DNA of 64,000 bases, taken from NCBI RefSeq assembly GCF_001039355.2, contig NW_019774958.1, positions 683,719-747,718 on the forward strand. The letters are read 5' to 3'. The number at the start of each line of letters is the position of its first letter. Position 1 is the first letter of the stretch. Made by a program: the position numbers and the translations under genes. Below, piece after piece: positions 38,601 through 50,181 of the stretch. The DNA is from Lingula anatina. Its lineage: Eukaryota; Brachiopoda; Lingulata; Lingulida; Lingulidae. The notes under the pieces were generated by a model. That model was not told the DNA's origin, ran no database searches, and saw nothing but the letters and a program-made list of their open reading frames with translations.

Positions 38601-41445
38601 TACCAGGTGTATGTGGCAATGGTGGACAGTGCCAGGATGGCATCAGTGGATACAGCTGTGTCTGTCCACCTGGCTATGAAGGTATGGGTGCATTATTTTG
38701 GTGTGAAGTGGTAAGCTCTTTGCTGCCAGCAAATGTTATGACTGATAGATGACAGAATAGGGAAAATAAGATTATTCTGACTCATGACCAGTACTTTTGA
38801 CAGTAATGGGGCACTGCGGGCACTGCACATTTGCAAATTTGTTTTTCATTTGACGAATAGAAATCCTTTTAAATGTGTTTGATTTTAAACTAATAGTATC
38901 TGCATTATTCATGTGATGTATATATTTAATGAACATTAATATTTTATGAGAGAACAGTTTCATTAGCTCTGTATGTATAAATTTAAATTATTGTTTTTCT
39001 TTTTATCAAGAGCTTATAAAATATGTGGATATTATTGGAGATATTGGAGGTAATACCCACATATTTTATAAGCTCTTGATAAAAAGAAAAACAATAATTA
39101 AAAAAATTAAAATTTTAAGCACAAAATACTGGATGTTGAATGCCTTTTACCATAGCGTTGTTTAATATTAATAGTGTATTTAAATCAATAATTCTGTTCT
39201 ATAGGGAGACATTGTGAGATTGACCGCACTGCCTGTCTAACTGTCCAGTGTCCCTTCAATGGCAGCTGTATTGTTCTCTCTGGCCCTGGGGGTGGTCATG
39301 TGTGCCAGTGCCAAGCCCCATACTCACTGGACTGTAGAGGCTGTGCCTATGGCTATGGAGGACCTCAGTGCAAACCCTGTGATTCTCAACACACAGGTCA
39401 GCTGGAGATGGTTGAGATTTGTATATTGTCTATCAGAAAACCAGAAATAGCATCTTATGCCTATGTAGAAGTACATTTAGGATCTGCTTTCCAGTTTGTC
39501 TCATTGGGACATATTTTACATTGCTTCTTACGCATAAGTTAATTTGAATAGAACTAATTTTAATGTATTCCATGTATCATAAGAGTTTTTAATTGTGAAT
39601 TAATCCTTTATTTGCAATGTAGGTTATGATTGCAAGATAAAGACTGCAGTTTGCTCCTCATCTCCCTGTGAACACAACAGCACCTGTGTAGATTTGGATA
39701 ACTCCAGGTTTGGCTGTATATGTGCAGGTGAGGGAAGGTTGTTTTTTTTTCGTTGTTGTTGAATCCATTCATTCACCAAGAAGTTAATTTCCTTGATATC
39801 GCCATTGTTTTCATGGTGACATTACTGCTTGTAAAATGATTGAATTGATTTTAAAATGTTGCTGTTAATTTTTACAATGTTTAGAGAAGTATTGGTACAA
39901 TCATTTATTTTTTTTAAGCTGCAGACATGACTTTGAGAAGTGACTCAGAGGGTTTCATTTTTTATTGAAAATTTGTCATGAACCTTTTTTGCATTTCATC
40001 TGGGAAGGATAATTTTCAAAACTATTTTTATTAAAAATTTAAAAAATAATCTTTCCAGGTGGTTGGACAGGCCCTACATGTTCTAAACTATCAATCAAAT
40101 CCAACACTTTCTACGTCCATTCTCAGCCATCTCAGGCCTCGGGAACGGAGGGTGAAATATCTATGGTCATCTATGTTATTATTGGCATACTGGCCTTCCT
40201 TCTCACAGTACTGGTAGTCATAGTAACATTTTATATGGTGAGAAGAAAAAGGAAGAAGAGATCTGCAAGAGGAAGAGTAAGGTAAGTAGCCTTTAGCTCA
40301 AATGTGTTTTCACAAAATATGCTTTAGTCTAAAAGTTAATCTTAACTTTTTTGACCCATATTTGGTCTACGTTAATTAAAAATATGAGCAATATAGTCCA
40401 CTGAAATAGGAAAACTCATTGTATTAAATAGCCGCTATATATTTTTTCTTACAAATCAAATGCAATATATTCATCTAATTAGGCTACTACTGAATCATTT
40501 ATCTTAGGTTAGTGACTTACTGATATTAATTGAACAGGCCGTTGTCCTTTTGCTGAATTTCTTCCCACAAAGAGCTTGCTGACAAGAGGACCTTATGTTT
40601 TCTTTTACAGTATTTTAAACTTGCTTTGGTTTTAATTAAAATCTCAGATGCATGTTGTCGAAGTTGCAGTTTCTTGTATTGCAAAAGAAAGTATTTACCA
40701 TTTACCATCCAATTTCCTGTTAAACTACAAAATCCAATGTACTGTTTATGAATATTTTAAAAAAATCAGTCCTTTCTCCATAAGACGAGGTCTCTCTGAG
40801 ATTTGAATAATTTAAGAAATATCACACTTTGGCATTACAATGGAAGAGTTATTCAGAATCTCACTATTTCTGATCTTGTTCTAGGTATGCCTCCTCGAAT
40901 CAAGATCCCTTTGTCTTTGGTCCACCCAGATCCATCTGTGCTGACTCCGAGAGAAGGCACAGCTGGGAGGCAGAAACCCAGCAGTTTGTGAACCCCGTGT
41001 ATAGCAGCATGGAGTCAGCACTGGCAGCTAATGTAGAGGTGTCTTCTGGAGGTAAAATATTATTACATCTTGATTTCAAATTAGTAATTTATTGTATTAT
41101 TTTTTATTGAAATATTTACAGATAGTAAAAAAAACGTAGGATTTCTTAATAATAATTAATAAGAAATCTCCTCTAGCGGAAAAGATAATTTACTGCTGAA
41201 AGTACAACTGGGTTTTGTATTGCATAGATTGTTTTAGATTAAAATTATTTAAACAAAGCTGTTTAAAATAAATGTTTTGTATTTTATGTAACAATACTGG
41301 TTGATCAGTCAAATGGCCAAGTAACTAAACATTTGATACAAAAAAGAAAGTTTTGATTCTCAGTTTATGCTTCGATACAATTAATGAAAGATGGCTTTAT
41401 TTTTCAGAATGCGTCGCAAAAGTTGCAGATCAGGATGCCAGTTAG
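25074..41445 (+). CDS. Type I membrane receptor: EGFs, sushi, about 11 cadherin repeats, EGFs
   Basis: Twenty-five exons close exactly to 1842 residues: 25074-25125 (copy 25744-25795), 28198-28281, 28629-28818, 29260-29382, 29794-29903, 30255-30425, 30793-31068, 31446-32330, 32530-32861, 33323-33506, 33930-34132, 34441-35362, 35585-35742, 35949-36060, 36398-36574, 36787-37015, 37361-37498, 37748-37836, 38069-38260, 38505-38681, 39205-39396, 39623-39727, 40059-40281, 40885-41051, 41408-41445. Order: signal peptide 1-24, EGF 46-83, three EGFs to about 212 (DxDEC calcium motifs), sushi 211-267, cadherin repeats about 275-1447 (DxNEAPT linkers, AVDPDRG), six EGF-like modules to 1708, TM 1736-1759, then RRKRKKR and a tail with NPVY at 1811-1814. 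RVRR (40-43) and RKRR (1390-1393) look like furin sites. Adhesion or signalling at the cell surface is inferred. Family name unknown. AATAAA lies at 41709-41714. Confidence 0.9.
25126..28197. other. Intron 1 of the cadherin/EGF gene
   Basis: An AT-rich intron. It holds the second copy of exon 1 (25744-25795) and open frames at 26066-26314 (very hydrophobic) and 26589-26810 that show no recognisable domain and look composition-driven. Confidence 0.6.
28990..29215. mobile_element. Possible MITE in intron of the cadherin/EGF gene
   Basis: This segment is more GC-rich than its surroundings. Its ends are inverted: TTCTCACAACTTTTAGATCG on the left, and GATCTAATCTATGAGAATGG on the right read in reverse complement. 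Both sides are flanked by TTA, fitting a PIF/Harbinger-type 3-bp target duplication. No ORF. Confidence 0.45.
29663..29691. repeat. Poly-C/poly-A run
   Basis: About twenty C followed by about ten A in an intron; a likely length-unstable site. Confidence 0.9.
37885..37985 (+). mobile_element. 3' tail fragment of a SINE/LINE-like repeat
   Basis: The pattern AAAATCCATCCATAACTTTT, then GAGTTA, a run of GACAAACAGA, and CATAAACCTCCTTGGTGGAGG resembles the tail shared by many invertebrate retroposons. It sits in an intron between two EGF exons. Identification is from memory of the motif only. Confidence 0.5.
38986..39099. repeat. Perfect 43-bp hairpin in an intron
   Basis: Left arm 38986-39028 and right arm 39057-39099 are exact reverse complements with a 28-base spacer. 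The arms contain AAGAGCTTATAAAATATGTG. It lies in the intron between EGF exons 38505-38681 and 39205-39396. Confidence 0.93.
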
Positions 41446-44143
41446 ACCACAGACAAATCTCCACTCACATCTCCTTTGGTGCAAATGTATATGTAATAGG
41501 TGGCTCACAATCTGGTACATTTTGGAAATAATACAGTAAAACAGACTAAGGAAGTAATTCTAGGGGCATAGATTACTTGGTATATTCAGGTGACGAAAGA
41601 CCTGGATGTTTGTTTTTTATTATAATTAAAATGGGCCTGTCATCACTTGTTGCTAAAGATAAACATTTTTGGTATTATGTGTATTCTATAATTTATATAA
41701 AATGATTGAATAAACTTCATTATTATTATTATTAAGGAAATTTCTTTGCATACCAAAATATAAATTTTATTTTTTTACATGCAGACTTTATACGTGTATA
41801 CCAAAATGACAATTTGTAACTCATATTACAATATGATTTATATGACAGTGATTTTTTTAATAGCAATGTTTCTCAGATATAAGCTTTTTTTGTACCTACA
41901 ATTTTATTACATTCCCATAACCTTTTTTGTTAAAAACAAAAATTATGATGTATTGATTGTTTATTTACCAAATATTTTGTATGTGAATATATTATGTTGT
42001 AAACATGCAATATTTCACTCTTCAAAATATCTCTTTTTATTTATTTTTTTTTTTTCAAATAACAATGACACTTCTTTGTTTTTTGGTTTTTCATTTTCGC
42101 AGTAAAAGTCATTCATAAGAGGGTGCTGTTATTGTTTATTATTTGTCTATATGTTAGTTAAAAGATACATTACTGGGGTCTTGTTTTATGAAAGAACATA
42201 AAAAAAATCTGCGTCCGCCAAAGAAAAATGAAAATGTTATTATGAAACATTGGCCACCCCTTTCAGTTATAAAGAAACCTTATTAATTAGACTACTAAAA
42301 TGTTTAGTTTAATAGTTTAATGCACTTTTTGGCTAAATCTTTATTTATTTATTTATTTATTGTAATACAGGTGAGCTTTTGTAAAAATTTCAGTACCTAA
42401 CGTGCATGTTACCAACCCGTTTCAAGTTATCTCTGAAGCTCATGGTGGCTTGTTACGGTAACTTTCGTAATTTTTGTTAATAAAACTTTCATACATACAA
42501 AAGTAAGACCTTTTGTGGTAAGGTTTTATTCCAGGATTTTGATTTTTTTCAACTGGTGTGATTACTGATATAGAGATTGAGATGGATAATGCACCCTGGA
42601 AATGGCACAGAGGTCATGTCTTCGCGTGTGCAGCAGCAGCACCAACGTCTCCGTTAAATCATTCAGTGATGAACAAACATTAAATTTCCACCTCTCACAA
42701 AAGAAAGATCAGGCCTACTATGGAAAGCGATTTTTTTATACTTTTAGATGTGTACAACACGAACAAATAAGTCGAGAGAATGAATGGATCTTCCTTGGCC
42801 TTGGCTAATGGAAAGGCGAAACGCAACGTGCGTTGTGCTTAATAGGAAAAACAAAACTTTAATAGGAGATTGAACTACACGTGATATTGCTCCATAAATT
42901 TGAATTTTTAGTTGTAATCGAATAAAGGAACTACATGCACTCAAAATTTATGCAGATCGCAAAAAAGGCAACAAAATGTCAGATCTACAGTACAGAGAAA
43001 AAGCAGAAAATGATGCACAAAATCGGCTATTTTGTCCATTTCCATGCAATATTACATTAATCTTCTCATCACTCGTAAAAAAAGATGCGGAAATGCGTTT
43101 ACGACATCGGCTTTTTTAATCCCTACAATGCACCAATGGGTAATATTTGAGGTGCAATTTATGTCGTGATAACTTGCTTTTTCAGCTTTTTTTTAATCAC
43201 CGCTCATCCCATCCACAATCAGTGTCGCTCCCGTTTGTATCCTATACTACTCAGTTTGGCTGAAATTATCCCTATGTAAACTTGAAACACAACACAGTGA
43301 AGTCCTATGTCTGTGTAGTTTCCAATATTCATGCATATTTTCAAAAAAAAAAGATTGAATTTTTAAGTGTTGTCACCAAACATCAATTATATGCAAACTG
43401 CGTTTTTTTTTTATTTATTTTTTTATTTTTATTTTATTTTATTTTATTTTATTTTATTTTATTTTTATTTTTATTTTTTTTTTGAGAACATTTAATTATA
43501 TCATTAAATGATATGGTTGACTGTTTTAATGTGCAATTTTATTTCCAGATGAAATACAGCACGTTTTCCTCGTTAAGATGGCAGAGGTGACGCTAAGTAG
43601 GAAATTATTACCCTTGTTAAATGTTCTAGACTATTTTTATTTTGTACTTGCTTACAAAGGAGACATTTATGGGTAATTTATTGTCTTAAATTCCCCATTC
43701 CCCTTTTTTGATAGTCTGTGCTTCTGTCAGAAATTCATACCACATTTCTAAAGCATGAATTTGTTGGTTCTGTTCAAAAATCCTATGGCTGTTACACATC
43801 GTTCTCTCGGTTTGACAAACTAAAGGGAAATATAAAATTCGTACGTTTTTTTTTTCAGTTTGGTACTCCATTGAGTGATGGGTGACCAGTGCCGGGAGAT
43901 TGTAAATTTTGTTGCTGTTGCCATGAATTTATATGTTTTTATAATAATCATTTCAGTATCGCATTATGTGCCAGAGGGTTCTTTTCAAGTAAATCGTATC
44001 ATAAGTAGAAGTATATATATATATATAGCCTAATGCTTCAAGGCACGCATCCCGGACATGAAGTGTGAAGGACATGGCAGAAAGGGCACCTCATCTGTGA
44101 CCTGATCGTTACATAGGCTGTTTAAGTATATTGCAAGTAAAAA

Positions 44144-44197
44144 AAAAACTCAATTTTGGTTTTAGAATATGATCTAAAACTAAAATTGAGTTTTTTG
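44144..44197. repeat. Intergenic hairpin
   Basis: AAAAACTCAATTTTGGTTTT is followed a few bases later by its near-perfect reverse complement (CTAAAACTAAAATTGAGTTT). Loop about ATATGA. Confidence 0.8.
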
Positions 44198-45161
44198 GGG
44201 CTGCTGCAACTCTTTAAGCAAAAAGTATCTCGTTGATACTCTGTACTAAAAAGTTTGAAATGGGGAAGATGATATAAATTGCGTGTCCCTATCTTAGCCT
44301 TTGTCAGTGAGTTGACTGTGAGCTTCTTGTCTGAAATATGACAGATATGAAAACGAAGTCATTAAACATAAGAAGTACATGTATCATTAGTGTATGATGT
44401 ACTAACGAGAAGTAGAGAGCCGCAGAAATAAACAAGAAGGATGGTCACTACATATGTAATGTTTTTTTTTTCTTGCAGGATACAAAGCTTTTCATAGTAT
44501 TATGAAAAAATAATAAATAAACCATCTTATGTTATGAGTAAAATCAAATAATTTGTGTTTTCATATTTATCCAAATTTGACTATCCCAATGTGCCTTAGA
44601 AAATAAAGAACGAGTCAAGGGTTCAGTCTGCTTTTTATTTTCGTAATTGTGAATTGACAGCATTAAATAGAGGTTGTTTATTACTGAAGCATATGCTTTG
44701 TCTTAAAACAGTTTATCAGCCAAGATACATCAATTAAGCTCTTACTGCTTAAATTGTGTTTCGTCGAATACATCCGGTTTTTTTGGACTTGGGAATGGCA
44801 GTTCAAGAATAACAAGCAGCAATTCATTTCTTCGCTGAATTACCAAATAAATTGGAAGGGTAATTGTGAAAATTTTATATTCAATTAATCTCTCCTTTAA
44901 TTATGTTGATCTCCATTTGCTCATTAGTGGCAATTCTACGCCAGGTCTACTTTGACAGCGTAAAATAAGCTCTAATTGGTGTACCGGATACATTGGTGTA
45001 TTATGTGCCCCGAGTTGTAGGGTACATGTAGCACTGGCGCTAGATTAGTTGTATTAGGTCCTGGACGGGAGTACTAGGAACATGGAACAGGATATGTTTG
45101 GTGAAACTTGAGCTTCCAAAAGTCCTTGAACTATTAATAGCAGATCGCTGTTGTGAACAAG

Positions 45162-45204
45162 ATATATAAAGCACCGCTTCTTAGTCCTGAAACAATTTCA
45201 GTTC
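45162..45204 (+). promoter_or_regulatory. TATA box and initiator of the secreted HExxH gene
   Basis: ATATATAAA at 45162-45170 is followed about 30 bases later by an initiator-like TTCAGTTC (45197-45204). The ATG lies at 45262, leaving a leader of about 60 bases with no upstream ATG. The spacing is that of a focused metazoan core promoter. Confidence 0.65.
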
Positions 45205-45261
45205 TCCACTCACAAGACTGTTAAGTTCCACTTTTTACTGTTGTTGACTGTGCGCTTGAGT

Positions 45262-47661
45262 ATGGCAACTTTGATGAAGCACTTGTATGTCGCATTTATA
45301 GCCGCTATTGCCTTCGAAAGTTGTGGAGTCTTTGGTAAGTTACACATTTAACGTTTTTTAAAATTAATTTAACAGTATATCTAAAAAGTGAAACAGAGAA
45401 CTCAAAACCCTATAATGAAAGATAATAGAGGAAATGCTCAGTGAACACAGATTTTAGTGTTTTTTGTTTTTTTTTCTTATTTTCCTTTTATACCAAAAGC
45501 AGCACATTCATCAAAGCAACATCCAGACTTCCATTCTAGATTAGTCCTTGAATACATCTTTGCATTCAATACTCTATCTAACTATCAAAAACCTCCGTGT
45601 TTTTTCTAACCAATAATATTCAGTTGTTTTGAATATGACAATTGCGAGTCGAATAATGAAAAACAGCGTTGAATCTTTGCTCTATTTCGATATCATAATC
45701 GCATCCCTGCCTTGAAATTTTTCACTTCATTTTTTAAGTCATTAGTACAAGTCAGTCGTTGATACAGTGGCAGATACAGGGAGGTACAACCTTTGACAGA
45801 ACTTAGTAACAATTGTGAATTCTATTTCAGATAAATAAATTTACTATCACCGTTAAAAAAAGTTAAATTTTTGCAGAAAAAGGATGTGTTCCCTGAAGGT
45901 TTAGAATAGGCCCCTATTTCAATTTTTTATCGTTTCAGGCACGCTTGACTGGGTAAAAGTTGTGGAACGCCCCAACTGCAGGCGCTTTGATGTAACTTTG
46001 ACCATTGAATGCGATAAGCCCTGGTTTTTCAATAAGCCATCCAGCAGCCAGTTCTCCATGTTGTGTCGCTACTGTAGAGAGGGTATTGCGAGATATTGGT
46101 CCAGGGATATTTCCTACGGCGGCCGCACTTGGGAAGTGAAAGTCAACACAGATTTGAAAAGTAGCGGGGACAGAAAGATTGTGGAGGTATTTCCTTTTTT
46201 TATAAGAATTGTGATGATTTGCATGAAAGCGATAAATTCTTTTCTGAATGTCGAATGAGAAAAATAGTGAATTCAGCCACACGTTACAAAAACGTATACA
46301 CTGTCATTAGCCTTTTAGTACTTTCAGCAACGTGAATTTTCGCTGTCTTCATAAAACTAATTTATTCTTTTAATAACTCACTGTAGGTTCAGTGGCACGA
46401 ATCATCCAGTCGTTCCCACAACTCTGACATCTTGGATATGACGGTGAAATATATGAGCAAGAGAAGTGATGCTGCTGCCCTCTTCAAGGAGACCTGCGCT
46501 CATGAGATCGGCCATTCTTTCCTCAGAGATGCCCACAGCACTTTTTACAGTTGGGGTCATAAAGGCAAGTTCTTTCTAATACTTTTGGATATATTTAAAG
46601 TGGCGGATCGAAATGTTTCTGGTGGGGGAGGGAGTGGAAGATGAATAATTTGCATAATAAGTAATTTTACCAGTAAAATTTTTGCCATAAAATGTAGGGC
46701 ACAAGTAAAAATCGGTCTGTTTTGTCCGTTTCACTAACATTCATCTGTGGGTGGAGGTTGAGGATGGGGCACCGCCGATGCTAAAGGCCCGGTTCTACTC
46801 GCCTGCAGGATGAATTTCGCATGAATTGAGCACAAAATTGGTTGATATTTGCTACACATCTGCAATATTCGTCATACATCCTTGTATCATTTGGGCAGCA
46901 TCCGCACAGGCACTTTTTTCCGTTCCCGAGATTTTTGAGCTGCCCAAAATTTTGGTTGCGGATGAGATGCGCAATACATTATTATTGATATTTTTAAAAA
47001 GGATATTTTTAACTTTATGAACTTGGCCTAACAAAATGGACCAATAGGAAGATAGCCTTTGATCCAAAGTCATTATCAAACAAGCCTAAAGATTGGTTTT
47101 GGGGAATCTATACATTTTAATGTTTACACATTTGTTATTAATCGAAATATTCCTCATATATGTGGAGACATACATTCTTAAACTGAGAAGTATTTTCCAT
47201 TTGCCTCATAGGAACCTCAAGCATATTCGGAGGTACAAATGAAGACGCCCCGTACTATCCCAGCAGAGGAGAAATAGACCTGATGAAGTACTACAACGGC
47301 GGTCGGCCCAGAGATTTCTATAACAGAGTGATCGCCGCCGAGAGTGACGTGAAGGATTTAGTGTTCAAAGTTAGGGACAGTTTCACCACCGATTCTGGTA
47401 AGATGTTTGATATTGATATTCTAAATGGACGTTGATTAATTCTAAAAAAGATTATAAGAAACCTAGTTTAGACTGTATGAATTTTCAGTGCTAAAATTTT
47501 AACGGTTATGTTTATACCATTGGGCATATTTGAGAAAGTAAAACTTTGAACTAGATGAAATTACACGTTTTTGGTGATTTTGGTGATTATACTGTAAACA
47601 GCATACTGTCAGTCGTTTAGAGAAATCTACCTTTTTCATTTTCTTTTCAGGCAGATGTTAA
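45262..47661 (+). CDS. Secreted 231-aa protein with HEIGH zincin-like motif
   Basis: Exons 45262-45334, 45939-46186, 46387-46564, 47212-47397 and 47651-47661 join in phase to 231 residues. Residues 1-22 form a signal peptide (hydrophobic VAFIAAIAF, then ESCGVFG). HEIGH at 146-150 is the zinc-binding signature of many metalloproteases. The third ligand is unclear: H157 lies one residue beyond the metzincin spacing, and D155 and H165 are alternatives. It is followed by YSWGHKGTSS and, after a Pro/Tyr stretch, GEIDLMKYYNGG. Several Cys suggest disulphides. Length is small for a protease and no separate propeptide is seen. I recognise no family name; a secreted zinc protease or an inactive relative is inferred. 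The intron after exon 3 begins with GC (AAAG|GCAAGT). Confidence 0.82.
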
Positions 47662-48241
47662 GAAAAATCACCCGAAGGAAAGGAGGCTTTGAAGAGAAAA
47701 TATCATAATAGCTAACGCTTGAATTTAACTGTATTCCTATGTCTTCTATATTCTCTATTGCTTTTCAACCAAAATTTTGCTGTTATTATTTGAATATAAC
47801 ACTTATGCAGTGTTCGTTTATTAATTTTGAAATAATCAGTAACCACATAAAGCAACATCAGCGTTCTATTGAAAACTAATGTTTCCAATGAAGTCCTAGC
47901 TTTGGGTTTTTATTTTAGGATTTCAAACATAGTAGCAAATATAACTGAGTTTGGTTACTGGATAATAACCTGTGTTTCATTTGAAGGAAAACACGGCAAC
48001 CTGCACTGAAGTTTCTATAACTTAGAATGTGCCTAATTAAATATTCCTCACATACGGACCACAGATCATACACGCAAGCAGGAACGGTCTCCTCACAGCC
48101 CCGTCTCCTCACAGTCTCTCAGGGGTCTGAAAGCAGCCGAAAAATATACGGAAGTTCCTGGGTGCCGCAAATCTGACTAATTGATTCCACTCATCTATCA
48201 AAAACTACCATACACTGCATGTGTGTCATTATACACGGGCT

Positions 48242-48453
48242 AAGGGGTCATCCATTTTATCATAGTTTTCACAAGTCTACAAACCGTAAGCTGGTTTCGC
48301 TCTCTGTGCGCTTTTGGAAAAATCAATCACCATGGATGTGCTGGCAAAGGTAATGATTTTAGCTTTTAACTTTGTTCATGTGTACTCTCTGAAAGGGGGA
48401 GTCTACTCTTTGTAGACTTGTGAAAATGATGATATGAATGGATGACCCCTAAA
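48242..48453. mobile_element. Foldback/MITE-like element
   Basis: Left end TAAGGGGTCATCCATTTTAT and continuing TTTTCACAAGTCTACAAA (48242-48287) is matched in inverted orientation by 48408-48453 (TTTGTAGACTTGTGAAAA, then TGGATGACCCCT). The interior has a well-placed ATG and a donor-like site. Confidence 0.7.
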
Positions 48454-48750
48454 TGTTATTTTTACTCCAGGTTATTCTGGAATTAACATCTGTGTCCTTC
48501 TCGTAAACAAACGTTAATAAAACTAAGCGCTATAGAAATGCGTTTTTACTTGTGTTGCCCTAAACATGAATATGTTCTCCGGGTAGGGAGGTTACATAAC
48601 GCTCACACCTGGCTATGAACCAGATTGTCTCAGGTGTGGTGACTGTGTTAAATGAATTGCACAATTTGTACATTGACAAGATAGGGCGTTTTATCTCATG
48701 TGGTGATCTGTGCTTTGTACGTGTCTGTTGTACGTGTACATTGTATCAGT

Positions 48751-49170
48751 GAGTTTGCTGAGAAATTGCTATGAGGTAACGGTACTGTGACTACTGGAGC
48801 GCTATTGTAAGACCTAAAACCAAGGGTCAATTTATGTTAAAATTTTTCTAAAATCATTATCAGTGAAAAGGACATTCTTTTGCGAGATTCCTTATCAAAC
48901 ACATTTCCCTGCTTTGTCAAATTAAGCTGCAATAAAATCAAAACAAAATGTGGATTGAACTGGATCAAACCAGAGTTTGCTGAAAGGTGCTGGTTCTGTG
49001 ACTTCTGACAAGCTATTGTAAGTGCTGAAACCCAGGTTCAATTCATGTTAATTATTTTCTAAATCCATTATCAGTGAAAAGAACATTCTTTTGTGAGATT
49101 CCTTATCAAGGACATTTCCCTGCATTGTCAAATTAAGTCGCAATAGAAGCAAAACAAAATATTTATGTGC
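48751..49170. repeat. Direct tandem duplication, about 210-220 bp
   Basis: Units starting near 48751 and 48973 share GAGTTTGCTGA, CTATTGTAAG, ATTATCAGTGAAAA, GAGATTCCTTATCAA and GACATTTCCCTGC-type blocks in the same order with about 85-90% similarity by eye. Confidence 0.8.
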
Positions 49171-50181
49171 GTGTCTGCGTCGATTTTTGTTATGATTATC
49201 AAGATAAAGTGTACTACCAAGTGGCATAAATCATTTTTTAATCCTAACCTCTTTTTACGTGGACATGAATACAATTTTGAAAAAAACATAAAAAAAACAA
49301 AAGACCAGAAAACATTATGTTTGATTTAATACCCTGTATCATTCATACGTTCTACTATGTTTTATTCAAGTGCTATTCTATTATTTTTGTTGCTTTCTTT
49401 AATTTTTTGCTTATGCCCAATTTGTGAAGTGATTTTAAAGAGAAAAAAATAAAATAAGCTGTGATTTGGATTTAGTACATGAATTTAAAGCAAATCAATA
49501 ATGAGATGGTTAAATAGTAAATTTTGTCTAAGTTTTATTAAAATCGCAGGTGCACTATTATGTAAGAAAAATCCTTTTTTTTAAGCAAAATTGTTTAACA
49601 TGCCCAACATGATGGCGGTGTTATGTGAACACCACTCTCGATATGGACAAACAAATACCGGTAAATTCCTCGACTTTAAAAATAATGTATGACCCCATCG
49701 AAATCATGTGTCACCCCTGAAATCATCTCAGTGACTCCTCTCCCGCTTATGCCAGTCACAGCCAGATTGGACCAGCCAGATTGGACCGGCCAGATTGAAC
49801 TGGTCAGATTGGACTGCCCATAAGCGGGGGAGGGGGGTTGAGGGAAAAGATCCATCCTAAAAAAAAAAAAAAAATTCGAACTAAGTTCTACATGTTTGCT
49901 TCTTTTCAATTTGAGTCAACTCTGATGGGAAAAAGACCCACTTTTTTATTTCATTTATTGTTTTTTATTGTTTTTTATTTATTTTTTAAAGAAAAAGAAC
50001 CCCTTGAAACTACTGGCTACGGGCCAGGGGCCAAAACATCTGAGAATATTATGAGGACACGGCATTAATCCATATAGGTCTAAGGGAACTTGCACACATA
50101 TATAAATCTGCTGATCTCAGGATTTCAACAGATATTTTAAAGGAAATTCTGCAAGCATATTTCACGGATACAGTACAAGCC

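Larger units (their letters stand above)
41446..45261. other. Intergenic region with 3'UTR, T-rich repeats and a hairpin
   Basis: The receptor 3'UTR probably ends after AATAAA at 41709-41714. A pentanucleotide (ATTTT)n tract lies at about 43420-43485. A candidate 33-codon microORF starts at 43578 (MAEVTLSRKL) after an acceptor-like TTTCCAG and ends at a donor-like GG|GTAATT; it may be an orphan first exon. A hairpin lies at about 44144-44197. The promoter of the next gene ends the region. Confidence 0.45.
47662..50181. other. Intergenic region with foldback element and tandem repeats
   Basis: It contains the HExxH 3'UTR, an inverted-repeat element at 48242-48453, a roughly 210-base duplication at 48751-49170, and a 14-bp tandem tract at 49758-49818 (unit near AGATTGGACC, four copies). 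A poly-A run lies at 49859-49874. No coding exon is supported except the questionable one inside the foldback. Confidence 0.5.

Noticed and set aside
41779-42105. 108-aa hydrophobic frame after the receptor gene
   Set aside because: Phe/Leu/Ile/Tyr-rich from T-rich DNA; no start context or homology.
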